Assembly: GCF_032854445.1 (NCBI RefSeq)
Contig: NC_088303.1
Location: forward strand, 25,367,501-25,431,500
Origin: Liolophura sinensis
Lineage: Eukaryota > Mollusca > Polyplacophora > Chitonida > Chitonidae
Direction: 5' to 3'
Length of the DNA: 64,000 bases
Under the pieces are notes generated by a model. The model had not been told where the DNA came from. It saw nothing but the letters and a program-made list of their open reading frames with translations, and made no database searches. Below, one piece after another: positions 46,050 through 56,759 of the stretch. Numbering within the stretch: position 1 is the first letter of the stretch; each line of letters opens with the position of its first letter. A program made the translations under genes and the position numbers.

Positions 46050-47000
46050 CAAATCCCCCGTGTCCGGTCTGATGTCCTGATGGCAATTCCATCAGGATCA
46101 GATACGCCTATATCTAGAGCAGCGGCCACAGGTATGCTTTGTCAGTCAGCGTTTGAGATTTGGTCACGGCCTAATTCTAATAAGATGACCAGAGATGGGG
46201 CAAAGTGACCATTATTCATTATTCACAGACGTTGTTGTTTGTAATAAATAGAATATATCTTGGCAGAAAGAAAGGAAAAGAAAACACCCAGACAGGTGAA
46301 ACCACAAAAGACTTATTAAGAAGGCCCACCTTGTATCATCAAAGAGAAAATGCACAAAAGAAATGATGGCGAGACATGGTGCTGGATGGCATGACGGAGA
46401 ATAAGACGGTTAATTCTCACTGGGGCTATATAAGTGAATTCATACAAAAGCCGTTCACAGACATGTGTTCAGTTTGCTTTGAATAATGCTCCGAGTGTCC
46501 CCTTCCCATCTTGTGATTCCCACCATCAAGCAGCTGTAGGGCTTATAGACTGTTTACGATCGAGAGTGGTACAATGTCTTAAACTGCTCTACTTAATTCT
46601 AGAGAAAGCGCATCTAAACGGAGAATCCAAACGGAAACGCTTATATGCCTTCTATTTACTACACCGATCATATGCGTCACACTTGTCGGGTAATTACTTC
46701 TATATATATTCCAATAGTGGTGTAATTGTTTGATCGGATGTTCACTAGCACGTACACATAGCTTTGAGTCATGTCGTCAGCTTAGAGAGCGCGAACATGA
46801 GTATGGACTGTAACGATCACTGTATCCGGCCATACCATGAAAAGTCTGATTAAAACTGACTAATCTTTAACAGGAAAGAAACCTGAATATATGTTCGAGA
46901 AAATAGTGCAATTGAGACAGGTAAACAATTACAACGGATGGTAGAATCTTAGTAAGACTGGAATATGGCCTTGAGTAAGTCCTCTAATTCAACCGGGATC
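46050..47000. other. Intergenic, nothing recognised
   Basis: A 99-codon frame at 46434-46733 shows no domain. No repeat signature. Confidence 0.4.
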
Positions 47001-47014
47001 TCAGTAGAAAAAAA

Positions 47015-47281
47015 TTTATTTATTTATTTGATTAGTGTTTTACGCCGTACTCAAGAATATTTCACTTATACGACGGCGGCCAGCATTATGGTGGGTGGAA
47101 ACCGGGCAGAGCCCAGGGGGAAACCCACGACCGTCTGCAGTTTGCTGACAGACCTTCCCACGTACGGCCAGAGAGGAGGCCATCATGAGCTGGACATGAA
47201 CTCACAGGGACCGCATTGGTGAGAGACTCGCTGGGTCATTACGCTTCGCTAGCGCGCTAACCAACTGAGCCACTGAGGCCC
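47015..47281 (-). repeat. SINE family A, full-length with target duplication
   Basis: The best copy in the window. From the left: (ATTT)n tail, GTGTTTTACGCCGTACTCAA, CACTTATACGACGGCGGCCA, GGGGGAAACCCACGACCGTC, CCACGTACGGCCAGAGAGG, then the tRNA-like head. On the minus strand the head carries TGGCTCAGTTGGTTAGCGCG (A box) and GTGAGTTCATGTCC (B box). Flanked by the 15-bp duplication CTCAGTAGAAAAAAA (47000-47014 and from 47282). Intact structure and duplication indicate a fairly young insertion. Pol III transcription is the family norm. Confidence 0.93.
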
Positions 47282-47464
47282 CTCAGTAGAAAAAAAAGAG
47301 TACCTTTGTTATTGTAACAGTACTTCAAGCATAAGCTGGTTAAAACACATGTAATACGCTTGAAACATCTCAGAAGTCAAAACCTTACATGGAAAGAAGT
47401 ATCCACTTAATATATTTCAAACCACCATTTCACATAAGGGTTTAATCGCTTCAGTGTTTTAATT

Positions 47465-47605
47465 CCATGTTTCCCGGTTTCCTCCCACCATAATGCTGGC
47501 TGACGTCGTATAGTGAAATATTCTTGAGTACGGCGTGAAACGCCAGTCAACAAAAAAGTATAATAAATAAATAAACAACCAAATAAACAAACAAATAAAT
47601 AATTT
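47465..47605 (+). repeat. SINE family A, 5'-truncated copy
   Basis: CCCGGTTTCCTCCCACCATA, GTCGTATAGTGAAATATTCT, TGAGTACGGCGTGAAACGCC and an (AAAT/AAAC)n tail. The tRNA head is absent. Confidence 0.85.
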
Positions 47606-48521
47606 ATTATTTTTGATAATCTAATATACACATTTAACAAGGCCTTCTTCATGACTAATATTGTGTTTTTGAGAATAGCCAACATAAAAGCTGTTCACTT
47701 AGAGAGGTACTCGTATGCAACGTAGACCCTACAGCACATTATAAAACTGGTGCAACAAACAGCACTTATATAAGTTTTATATACATTGCAGTCGGTCAAT
47801 ATGGCGAGTGATAGCACCTGCGTTGTGTACACACATCGGTTACTTGTGAACATATTTATCTAAAACGAAATCACGCTGATTCTCGTTCTTGACAGTCAAG
47901 TGACTGACATATCTGTACTACTTATGTCACGTGGTATGAGATAAGTCGAGCAGATAAGCCTGTAGTCATGGAGACATGAAGTCTTGCGGTGAGTAAAAAT
48001 CTTTGTGATATTGAAACAGAATGATAAATCTGTCAAACTTGCTTCCTACTGTTAGTGATTAGGCGGGCATAAGAGCGATACAAGGGTCCTATAACATGTA
48101 TTATCACATAACGATGTCTGCGGACTCCCACAGCACGTCATACCTCCACCAATTAAAACACTGATGCTAACTTTCAGAATTCATTTACGGTGGGACCTTT
48201 CGTGGAGGTTATTAGTCCGAGAGAAATTTCCACGAAATTGACATAGCTTTTCAGTGATCTGATGTGTTGATAGCTTCTTGGGAAGAAAATTTATTGTTCC
48301 CATACCACAGGAAATGAAAGGTGAAGCGTTTGGTACGTTTATTTCCATATGAATTTATGCCCTTTGCTTGAAGAAGGCTTTGCTTAAGTATCCAATAAGC
48401 CTGGCACTGGTCTGGCTGTCTTTTACATCTTGCTATTCGTCTTCTTGGTTTGCTTTCAATTTAAAAGTAACTGTCGTTTGAGCGAATTAACCACGTTCGT
48501 TCTGAAAACCGATCATTGACA
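47606..48521. other. Upstream of GPCR-2, nothing recognised
   Basis: No core promoter motif stands out. Confidence 0.4.
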
Positions 48522-48771
48522 ATGATCCAAAATGGTTATGCTATATTGGACAGCAACGTGTCCTATTTCAGTGACCAAGAACTCGTGGAATCTGAATTAG
48601 AAGAACTGGAGTTCGAAAGGGACGAAAACCATGCTCTTGCACTGATTGTTGTAGAGGCTATCATTATGGGACTGATTTTGGTCGGAAACTCGACCGTGAT
48701 TTTGCTTACGGCAACAACAAAGGAATTACGGACACCAACTCACCTGTGTATCATGTCTCTTTGTGTGGCAG
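48522..48771 (+). CDS. GPCR-2 exon 1: N-terminus to TM2 of a class A G-protein-coupled receptor
   Basis: First coding exon of the second receptor. The ATG at 48522 is preferred; an in-frame TTG two codons upstream is not a eukaryotic start. The N-terminal tail has a sequon (NVS, residues 12-14) and is acidic (ELVESELEELEFERDE), longer than in GPCR-1. TM1 shows GLILVGNSTVILL with the class A G-N pair, then TKELRTPTHLCIMSLCVA into TM2. The exon ends GCA-G before donor GTAAGTATG at 48772, phase 1, splitting the TM2 Asp codon exactly as in GPCR-1. Spliced coding length is 1104 nt (367 aa plus stop). Ligand unknown; an acidic N-terminus is compatible with a basic peptide ligand, which is inference. 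Confidence 0.88.
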
Positions 48772-49419
48772 GTAAGTATGGCTGATATACCTGCTCATAT
48801 TGGAGTTAAAGTCATGCTATGGTAGGTGGCCGAAGTGACATACACGGTATACACGGTATAATCACAATCGTACAGGACTATGGCTTGTTGAGTCGACTAT
48901 TGGCGTGTGTAATGTTATTATGTAGGCTTAAAATGTACCAAGATCAAAGTAGACCCTTGGAACTAGACATGAAATCGTCAGTGTATCTTCGGTGTATCAG
49001 TGGGGTGTAATTTGGTTCATGCTAAAGAAAGATGTAAAAACTTCCTTGGATGTGAAGTACAATTACTGAAGAACACGTGTGTCAAAAACTGGAGTGATGC
49101 GATTTATACTTTTTTTTATCAAAAGACAAACGTAGGGTTAGCAGCAGAGTTTGCTATTTTAAGGCCTTTTTCTGCGGGAATATCCTTCACGATAAAAATA
49201 TCATTACGTAAACCAAAATCATGTCCACATATTCTGTGTCTAGTTAGGCAGTAGTACGCTATAAGGCAGTATCGTGTTGGTTCCCTCAATCATATTATCA
49301 CAAATGGAAAAAGAAAAGGAATAATTTGGAAGTTCAGAGGAACTCGAGATTCAACAAAATATTTCACGTATTTTAATGCATTGCCCACATTCGTTCAGTG
49401 ATGACATGAGTGCCTTGAA

Positions 49420-49775
49420 ACACTTGTATCGAATAGGATAAAGAGTTCGATTCCTATAATTGCATATTTTTGATTTTTTGATACTTAACAAAGTGTGGAA
49501 AGAAAAGTTCAACGCTACTGAGTTCAGCTAACAGCACATCGTACAATTACGTTGAGAAAGGGGACACCTGTTTATCAGTTTAGCTTCGTAATAAATATAC
49601 GACGTTAAACCCCAAGCACTCGCTCACGAGTAATAAATGTCTATTATAGACACTGTCACATGTCCACAGTATAATGGACAAGTACAAGATAAAACTTGTT
49701 TCAAACATCAAATATTACAAGGAAAAGTATATTATCCTATGCATTTTACGGCATAAAGTAGGCTGATGGTTAACA
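49420..49775 (+). repeat. Dispersed repeat, inverted relative to 58530-58945
   Basis: The reverse complement of this stretch aligns with 58530-58945 through TTGTTAACCATCAGCCTACT, TAATATTTGATGTTTGAAAC, CGTAATTGTACGATGTGCTG and TAGGAATCGAACTCTTT. On the plus strand the last becomes GAGTTCGATTCC, a perfect tRNA-type B box, so the family may be tRNA-headed. A short foreign segment at 49597-49629 is absent from the partner. Confidence 0.75.
49597..49629 (+). repeat. 33-bp SINE B tip with 9-bp target duplication
   Basis: The 3' tip of SINE B (TACGACGTTAAACCCCAAGC plus ACTC-type tail) flanked by GTAATAAAT at 49588-49596 and 49630-49638. The paralogous repeat at about 58685 has a single uninterrupted GTAATAAAT. 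This indicates an extremely 5'-truncated retrotransposition event. Confidence 0.8.
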
Positions 49776-50347
49776 ACGAATTTTTTAGCTTGGCCTATTT
49801 CATCGTCTTCACCTGCTACATAACAACTTCAACCGCATATCGGGGAAGCACTTGCGTCGTTTCGCAGACGATCTGTCACTGTAAGCAGGTTGGCAACTGA
49901 CTTGAAGGACAGTGGGGGCGATTTCGGATCTAGTTGCAAGGGGTCCTTCGAGGCTTGAATCCAATATTCGTTCGCCACACGGCCCGAGAATGTGGTTACC
50001 TTTCACAACCTCATTTTATACAAGTTGTATCAAAGGTTTTTAATGTTGAATGGTTTTGAATGGTTAGAGTCCAGAAATTATCACTTTTTAAAAAGAGATG
50101 GGCTCAAGAGTTTACCTAGTACGATATCAATACAATGTTGCTAAAACATAGAAAGTCTCACACAAAGCCTTTTGGACGAAACCTCCTAGCAAGTCACTGA
50201 TCAAGCGCAGTTATTGGGAAGGTTAACTGTATTCACAAAATGTGTCAATCATTGATCAAGAGCTGTTCTTTGGGAGGCTATGCCAGTCATTTATAAGCAC
50301 TCTTGTCATTTCATTTTATTCACCGATTGCATCATTTCTTTCCCCAG

Positions 50348-51201
50348 ATATAACCGTGGCCGTTTTACCCGTCCCTCTTCACGTAATCACAACATTCACC
50401 AGCTGGCAGGTCACTTCTGGAGTGTGTAGATCTTTGGAATATTTTAACTTCTTTGCCACCACGTCAAACGCCTACTGCGTCGTTGTCATAGCGATGGATC
50501 GTCATCGTGCCGTTGTCCACCCTTTCCATGCCAGGGTGTCTTCCGCTGGATGCCTTCGACGAATCGCCTCAGTGTGGCTGATCGGGGCACTTTATGCTAT
50601 TCGGGCTCCCACAACGTATGACGTCACTGTCATACGTCACATGGAACAAGGTCAGTATCGTTACTACCACGTGTGCGTCACGACGACCGACCAGTCGACG
50701 AGAAGAGGATTAATAATTCTGGATTCTATCGTGATGTGTCTCTTGCCGTTCGCCATCATCGTTGGCTCCTACGTTCACATTTTATTCAAGCTCTTTAGAA
50801 AGCAGCGTAAGGTAGCACTGGCACTTGGCATGCATATACATTCACAGTTGATCAGGAGAAACAAACACGTCCTGAAAATGGTGATCGCTGTTATGTCACT
50901 GTCCATGTTTTGCGAGGTACCCGTGTATATATGGGAGATGTACGTTTTCGTCGGAGAAGGCTCTTTCCCGGGGTCTTTGCTCATGTATGATATTCTGAAG
51001 CTCCTGTCCTACTCCAACAGCTGGCTAAATGTTCTCGTCTATGTGTGGTTTAATGAGAGTTTGCGTAATGCCCTGAAAGCCCGGAAATGCTGCGTTCGCC
51101 GTGTTGACCCCATTCCGGTTCTGCATGCCCCTCCCCCGCATCGCGGACAAGGAAGAACTACCTCCACATTCCACAGTCAGGTGCGAATATATTCCATTTG
51201 A
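50348..51201 (+). CDS. GPCR-2 exon 2: TM2 to C-terminus
   Basis: Follows the acceptor TTTCTTTCCCCAG. Contains DITVAVLPVPLHVI (TM2), the TM3 Cys in SGVCRSLEYF, M-D-R-H at the end of TM3, the loop-2 Cys in YYHVCVTT, a long basic loop 3 (KLFRKQRKV to IRRNKHVLK), TM6 with F-C-E-V-P instead of CWxP, and TM7 SYSNSWLNVLVYVWFNESL, where NPxxY is N-V-L-V-Y. A Cys pair (RKCCVRR) after helix 8 could be palmitoylated. Both receptors share DRHRAVVHP and FNES. The stop TGA (51199-51201) lies within the first unit of a 21-bp minisatellite, so the last residues (VRIYSI) are partly encoded by the repeat. Confidence 0.92.
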
Positions 51202-51560
51202 TGAATTATATATTCCGTTTGATGAACTATATATTCCAGTTGATGAATTATATATTCCATTTGATGAATTATATATTCCGTTTGATGAATTATATATTCC
51301 GTTTGATGAACTATATATTCCAGTTGATGAATTATATATTCCAGTTGATGAATTATATATTCCAGTTGATGAAAAATATATTCCAGTTGATGAACTATAT
51401 ATTCCAGTTGATGAATTATATATTCCGTTTGATGAATTATATATTCCAGTTGACGAATAATATATTCCATTTGATGAATTATATATTCCGTTTGATGAAT
51501 TATATATTCCGTTTGATGAACTATATATTTCACTTGATGAACTATATATTCCATTTGATG
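51186..51560. repeat. 21-bp minisatellite at the 3' end of GPCR-2, about 18 copies
   Basis: Unit TATATTCCATTTGATGAATT A, with CCA/CCG and GTT/TTT variants. It starts inside the last codons of GPCR-2. Because 21 is a multiple of three, several frames on both strands remain open (YIPVDEL on plus, SSTGIYN on minus). The candidate poly(A) signal after it implies that it is transcribed in the 3' UTR. Confidence 0.93.
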
Positions 51561-51591
51561 AACTCCGAAAGTGAAAAGTTACAACCACGAT

Positions 51592-51597
51592 AATAAA
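51592..51597 (+). terminator. Candidate poly(A) signal for GPCR-2
   Basis: AATAAA directly after the minisatellite, about 390 bp from the stop codon, the first such word downstream. Confidence 0.35.
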
Positions 51598-51599
51598 GC

Positions 51600-52200
51600 A
51601 AGAACTATATTTTTGAAAAATTCTTTCCAAATGTAGGTGTCTGCAGGACGGATTGTATCTATAGCATTGGAGCAGAAAAGTACAAAAAAATCCGCATTAA
51701 TCCGTCTTCGTTTTGAACCATGGATAACGCACAGTTAAACATATTATTACCAACTAGAAGTTTATTTTCAGCATTTCTAAAATTAAAACATTTTGCACTG
51801 GCGCCTTTTTCGGTTTTAAGAAATTAGAATATCAAATGTCGTTTACAGTAAGGCTGTTGCGTTACATATATTTATGCCAATAGACTTATGGAACCAAAGT
51901 ATTATTTATTACTGCTCGTATGAATCATTCTATTTTTAACAGTTACTGCATGTTCCGGTAATCAATCTAATTCGATTTAAAGTTTTTTCAAGACGATGTT
52001 TGAACTGAACCATGAGTTGTTGTTGTAATTTTGTTTGACCAGTGGTTTTATCTTACTAATTCCATTCAGGGAATAGGTCAGTTTACCCTGAGCTCTTACT
52101 TGTGATTGTTGTATAGGTAATGATATGGGCTAGCAACATCTCTGATTCCTGAATCTTTATTCTGTACTTTTTCTAAATCATGAATAGAATTTATTTTCAT
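51600..52200. other. Intergenic, nothing recognised
   Basis: No gene or repeat signature. Confidence 0.4.
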
Positions 52201-52204
52201 TTTA

Positions 52205-52369
52205 AACCGAGCAGAGCACGGCGGAAACCTACTACACATCCGCAGGTTGCTGGTAGACCTTCCTACGTACGGCCGGAGAGGAAAGCTGCAAGAGCTCAGA
52301 GCAACCGCTTTGGTGAGGGACATCTGGGTCATTACGCTGCGTAGCGCGCTAACCATCTGGGCCCCCCAT
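52205..52369 (-). repeat. SINE family A, head and half body
   Basis: GAGCAGAGCACGGCGGAAAC, CATCCGCAGGTTGCTGGTAG, CTACGTACGGCCGGAGAGG, CGCTTTGGTGAGGGACATCT and GTAGCGCGCTAACCATCTGG. The tRNA-like head is at the right (minus orientation). The tail part is missing. Confidence 0.88.
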
Positions 52370-52689
52370 GTATAAAATATGTCGTACTTCTTAAGAAACA
52401 TTCTCTTTACGGAATCTCTCATTTTTTTGTTATTCATTGTTTTTTGTAGTTGCCATGATACGTCAACAAATTATACCCAAAGGGAGTGCAGATACTACCC
52501 ACATAGGAAAACCAAATTAGACATTGAAGTTGTATTTCACACACTTGTTATTAACGAGAAATTATCCAGCATTCAAGAAAACATAACTTGAACAAGTTTT
52601 AAGCACATGCGAGGATATTATAATCTAATAGAATCAGTGGTAGTTCGAAGATCAGAGCGAAACGTGGTTCGATTCAGATGCTTTCTTAC

Positions 52690-52805
52690 TTATGGACATA
52701 CCCCTTCTCAGTTGGATCGGGGATGTCGGGCACCATGTGCGACCAGATAGGAAACCAGTATAGGATGGACTTGAACTCTGCGCAACAGCGTTGGTGAGAG
52801 GTTTT
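52690..52805 (-). repeat. SINE family A, strongly diverged fragment
   Basis: GATGGACTTGAACTCTGCGC and CAGCGTTGGTGAGAGG resemble the head region. The preceding body is barely recognisable. Confidence 0.45.
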
Positions 52806-52809
52806 TGCT

Positions 52810-54615
52810 TTCTTGTGCTGAGCTCCCATCTGCATGGATGGAAAGCGACATTTAGTACAGAGGCACATTTCAACACATCGTGTTTTTAAGCTGTTTAATA
52901 TGGCATACTGTGTAATTGTTGTTATTTTAAATGTGAGCACATTTCAATGATTCTTTCTATTCTCTAAAATTCTCTGATATAATGATTAAATTGATTGAAT
53001 CAGTTTATTTTCAAACATCAAGATGGTCTCTGGTTAAATCTTTGACGTGTCAAGGTCACGGGTTGGTTGATCTGTTGATCATTCACAACAAGACCACTTC
53101 AGTGTGATGTAGAACAGCTGCATCTCCTTTTTCTTTTAACGAGACCAAGTAATATTAATTATCATGCATTTTAGCAAATATTGGTATTTGCATACAGTGG
53201 ATCACTTCATTAAATAAAAGAAATAATGGTTGGTTTAGATGGTATGTAGACTCTTCATGGTTCATATACATACGTACATGGTTAAACTGGGCCAAATGCA
53301 AAAGAGGTTTTCAACCTGCTTGTTATGTGGGTGGTCGAATGGTGATCGGAACTCCAAACCTGACATTTATTGTAAACCCATGAATAAGTAATGAAAACAG
53401 CTATGGATGGCTTTTCGCTCAGATTTCAGTCTGTGTATTTTTTAAGACAACGATACCTTGTTCCTACACCTGATGCAAAAGCTTCGCGTGAATGGCCACT
53501 TATACTCGACACCTCCTCTTTGATCGGTCTCATGTTTTCTAAAGACGGGTTTATTATGTCTCGTGTTATAATCCCGATTTCTGACGCCACGCCGTTTTCA
53601 GAAGGCTGTGCGCATGCTTGTTATTGCCTCAGCCAGGTTTAGAGTTTCTAAGGGTAATGTATGGTTCCCGAAGTTTTAATGATCTAATGTGCGTTAAACG
53701 TTTCTTTTTAAATTGATAACCCCTGAAATAATTGTTTTTCATGCTGGTTGCATGTTGCTGTTCGTTGTACAGAAATACAAAGAAGAAGAAATATCATAGC
53801 TCACAGTTTTGCACATTCACATTTGACAACATTTAAATAATATTTTGGAAGATACCTATAATACTCATAACAAAGCACATGTTACATAACTCTGAAATTT
53901 AAGTTACTCACGAACTAAACAAAAGGGATAAAACAAAATACTGTGGAAGTAACCACGACAAGTGTACAGGGAAGACCACTGTGTGCTTAAGTGAAGGCCT
54001 GGAAGAAGACGTGAGGACCGATATCCGGTACAAGGGAGACAACTTTGACAGCTTTTTACCTGAAATTCACATTACCTTATTTATACCTTTACTAACTTTC
54101 ACGGGGTACCTATAACCACGTGTAACTCGCCATTACCAAATTGACACCCTCATTAACTGATTCTAACCAGTTTATTACATGTTACCTTCTTTACACCTCC
54201 ACTATCTTTCATCGGGTACCAATAATCACCTGTAACTCGCCATTACCTAATGTTTAAACATTTGAATTCTAAGCTTTATGGACCATATGTCTACATGGAG
54301 TTTGGGAACTCTGGAGGTATTTCAAACTCTAATCTCGGCAATGAATTTTGCAATAACTCTTTATACCCACGAGTAAAAAACTGAAATAATGTTCCCCAAA
54401 ATTCCATCCTTCTGGGGAACAACAGGAAAAAAAAAGGTGATGCGACATCAAAGTTCATAGATACCGTCAGTATGCCTCATAAAGCCCCACCATAATATTC
54501 AAATAATTGAATATAATATAATGCCTTTCAAGATTCTTCATAAAAATCTGAAAAAATAAATGAAAGTATTTTAGGCATAGTTTTCAGTTGTCTATATGAT
54601 GAATTTTACTTCATA
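52810..54615. other. Intergenic, nothing recognised
   Basis: An 83-codon frame at 53391-53642 shows no domain. Two related phrases near 54060-54260 (GGGTACCTATAACCACGTGT and GGGTACCAATAATCACCTGT, each followed by AACTCGCCATTACC) form a diverged duplication of about 120 bp. Confidence 0.45.
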
Positions 54616-54619
54616 TTTT

Positions 54620-54725
54620 AGGTTTTACTTTGAAAGAGTAGATGCAGATTTGGTGGTGTAGCTTTTTAACTCAGCAATATAGCGAGTTTTGCATGGAGAG
54701 TAATGCATTACAATTGTGAAATATT
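54620..54725 (-). pseudogene. PLE-like element fragment at the edge of the 67-bp array
   Basis: Matches 12725-12840 of the relic in the GPCR-1 intron: GAGTAGATGCAGATTTGGTG, TTTTGCATGGAGA, ACAATTGTGAAATATTGGTG and CGATGCGAAGGTA. The 67-bp tandem array starts directly at its right edge. Confidence 0.6.
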
Positions 54726-54729
54726 GGTG

Positions 54730-56035
54730 CGATGCGAAGGTACAGCAATCACAGCTATATATCGAGACATGTTTACTATGGATATCGGGAAAAAATTCAG
54801 AGGACTAGCAGTCACAGCTATATCATATCATGACATGTTTACAATGCATATCGGGAAACAAATTCAGAGGAATAGCAGTCACAGCTATTTCATATCATGA
54901 CATGTTTACAATGGATATCGGGAAACAAATACAGAGGACTAGCAGTCACAGGTATATCATATCATGACATGTTTACAATGGATATTGGGAAACAAATACA
55001 GAGGACTGGCAGTCACAGCTATATCATATCATGACATGTTTACAATGCATATCGGGAAACAAACTCAGAGGACTAGCAGTCACGGCAATATCATATCATG
55101 ACATGTTTACAATGGATATCGGGAAACAAATTCAGAGGACTAGCAGTCATAGCAATATCATATCATGACATGTTTACAATGCATTTCGGGAAACAAATTC
55201 AGAGCATTAGCAGTCTCATTTATATCATATCATGACATGTTTACAATGGATATCGGGAAACAAATTCAGAGGACTAGCAGTCACAGCTATATCATATCAT
55301 GACATGTTTACAATGCATTTCGGGAAACAAATTCAGAGCATTAGCAGTCTCATTTATATCATATCATGACATGTTTACAATGGATATCGGGAAACAAATT
55401 CAGAGGACTAGCAGTCACAGCAACATCATATCATGACATGTTTACAATGCATATCGGGAAACACATTCAGAGGACTAGCTGTCACACCTATATCATATTA
55501 TGGCATGTTTACAACGCATATCCGGAAACAAATTCAGAGGACTAGCAGTCACAGCTATATCATATCATGACATGTTTACAATGGATATCGGGAAACAAAT
55601 TCAGAGGACTAGCAGTCACAGCAATATCATATCATGGCATTTTTACAATGCATTTCTGGAAACAAATTCAGAGGATTAGCAGTCTCATTTATATCATATC
55701 ATGACATGTTTACAATGTATATCGGGAAACAAATACAGAGGACTAGCAGTCACAGCTATATCATATCATGACATGTTTACAATGGATATCGGGAAACAAA
55801 CTCAGAGGACTAGCAGTCACAGTTATATCATATCATGACATGTTTACAATGCATATCCGGAAACAAATTCAGAGGACCAGCAGTCACAGCTATATCATAT
55901 CATGACATGTTTACAATGGATATTGGGAAACAAATACAGAGGACTAGCAGTCACAGCTATATCATATCATGACATGTTTACAATGGATATCGGGAAACAA
56001 ATACAGAGGACTAGCAGTCACAGCTATATCTACCA
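54730..56035. repeat. 67-bp minisatellite, about 19 copies
   Basis: Unit CATGTTTACAATGGATATCG then GGAAACAAATTCAGAGGACT then AGCAGTCACAGCTATATCAT then ATCATGA. Variant units (GCATTTCGGG with GCATTAGCAGTCTCATTTATA) recur 134 bp apart at 55181 and 55315 and again near 55650, a sign of local dimer duplication. Confidence 0.94.
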
Positions 56036-56098
56036 GAAGAGCATTCAGATGAATCAAAATCCTTACGTTACGCTTTTACGTTAGTAAAATTCGTGGAA

Positions 56099-56348
56099 TC
56101 CTCTGTGGCCCAGTCGGTTAGCGCGATAGCTCACCGTAATGACCCAGGAGACTCTCACCAATGCGGTCGCTGTCAGTTCAAGTCCAACTCATGCTGGCTT
56201 CCTCTCCGGCCATAAGTCGGAAGGTCTTCCAGCAACCTGCGGGTGGTCGTGGGTTTCCCCTGGGCTGTGCCCGGTTTCCTCCCACCATCATGCGAAGTAA
56301 AATATTCTTGCGAACGGCGTAAAACACCAATGAAATAAATAAATAAAT
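56099..56348 (+). repeat. SINE family A, full-length, plus orientation
   Basis: The tRNA-like head comes first: GTGGCCCAGTCGGTTAGCGC (A box) and GTCAGTTCAAGTCC (B box). Then CATGCTGGCTTCCTCTCCGG, TCCAGCAACCTGCGGGTGG, CGTGGGTTTCCCCTGGGC, CGGTTTCCTCCCACCATC, AAAATATTCTTGCGAACGGC and the (AAAT)n tail. A short deletion is present after CACCATCATGC. It sits about 60 bp after the 67-bp array. Confidence 0.93.
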
Positions 56349-56349
56349 T

Positions 56350-56755
56350 GACCAGGGCTATCCATTATGGACTGACGACTGGAGTACGAATGTCTTCTTC
56401 CACCCCTAGACCCAAACAGGATAGTGTAGGAGCCTGACTACACAAACCAATGGCGATTCACGTGAATGGACCCAGATTTGATCATAAGGCAACAGTGTAG
56501 ATAGTGGTCGATTCCACACTTGTATTCTGTCACAAAGTAGATAGGCTAGGAGCCTGGAGGACTGGCATTCTGGATCGGCCAGATGAGGATCGGCCAGTTA
56601 TCTGTCCAGCTCGCGCTTCGCTCAGTTTCACTGTTTCTGTAGGGTTAGGTGTTGTGATATTTAAATTCTTCCTTACGTATGGAATAACAGCATTGTGCCA
56701 AGGTCTGCTGATAGCTGAGATGTTCACTAAATCTAGCAGCCATGGCATTGCAGTT
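56350..56755. other. Intergenic, nothing recognised
   Basis: Frames at 56504-56773 (+) and 56530-56748 (-) overlap and have no family signature. Confidence 0.4.
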
Positions 56756-56759
56756 AAGT

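Larger units (their letters stand above)
48772..50347 (+). other. GPCR-2 intron
   Basis: A 1.6 kb intron with GT...AG ends, in phase 1. It contains a dispersed repeat at 49420-49775 with a tiny SINE insertion. Frames inside have no protein signature. Confidence 0.8.

Noticed and set aside
51025-51630. 201-codon minus-strand frame of SSNGIYN repeats and its plus-strand counterparts YIPVDEL
   Set aside because: Pure translation of the 21-bp minisatellite. Several frames on both strands are open at once, which reflects a stop-free unit whose length is a multiple of three.
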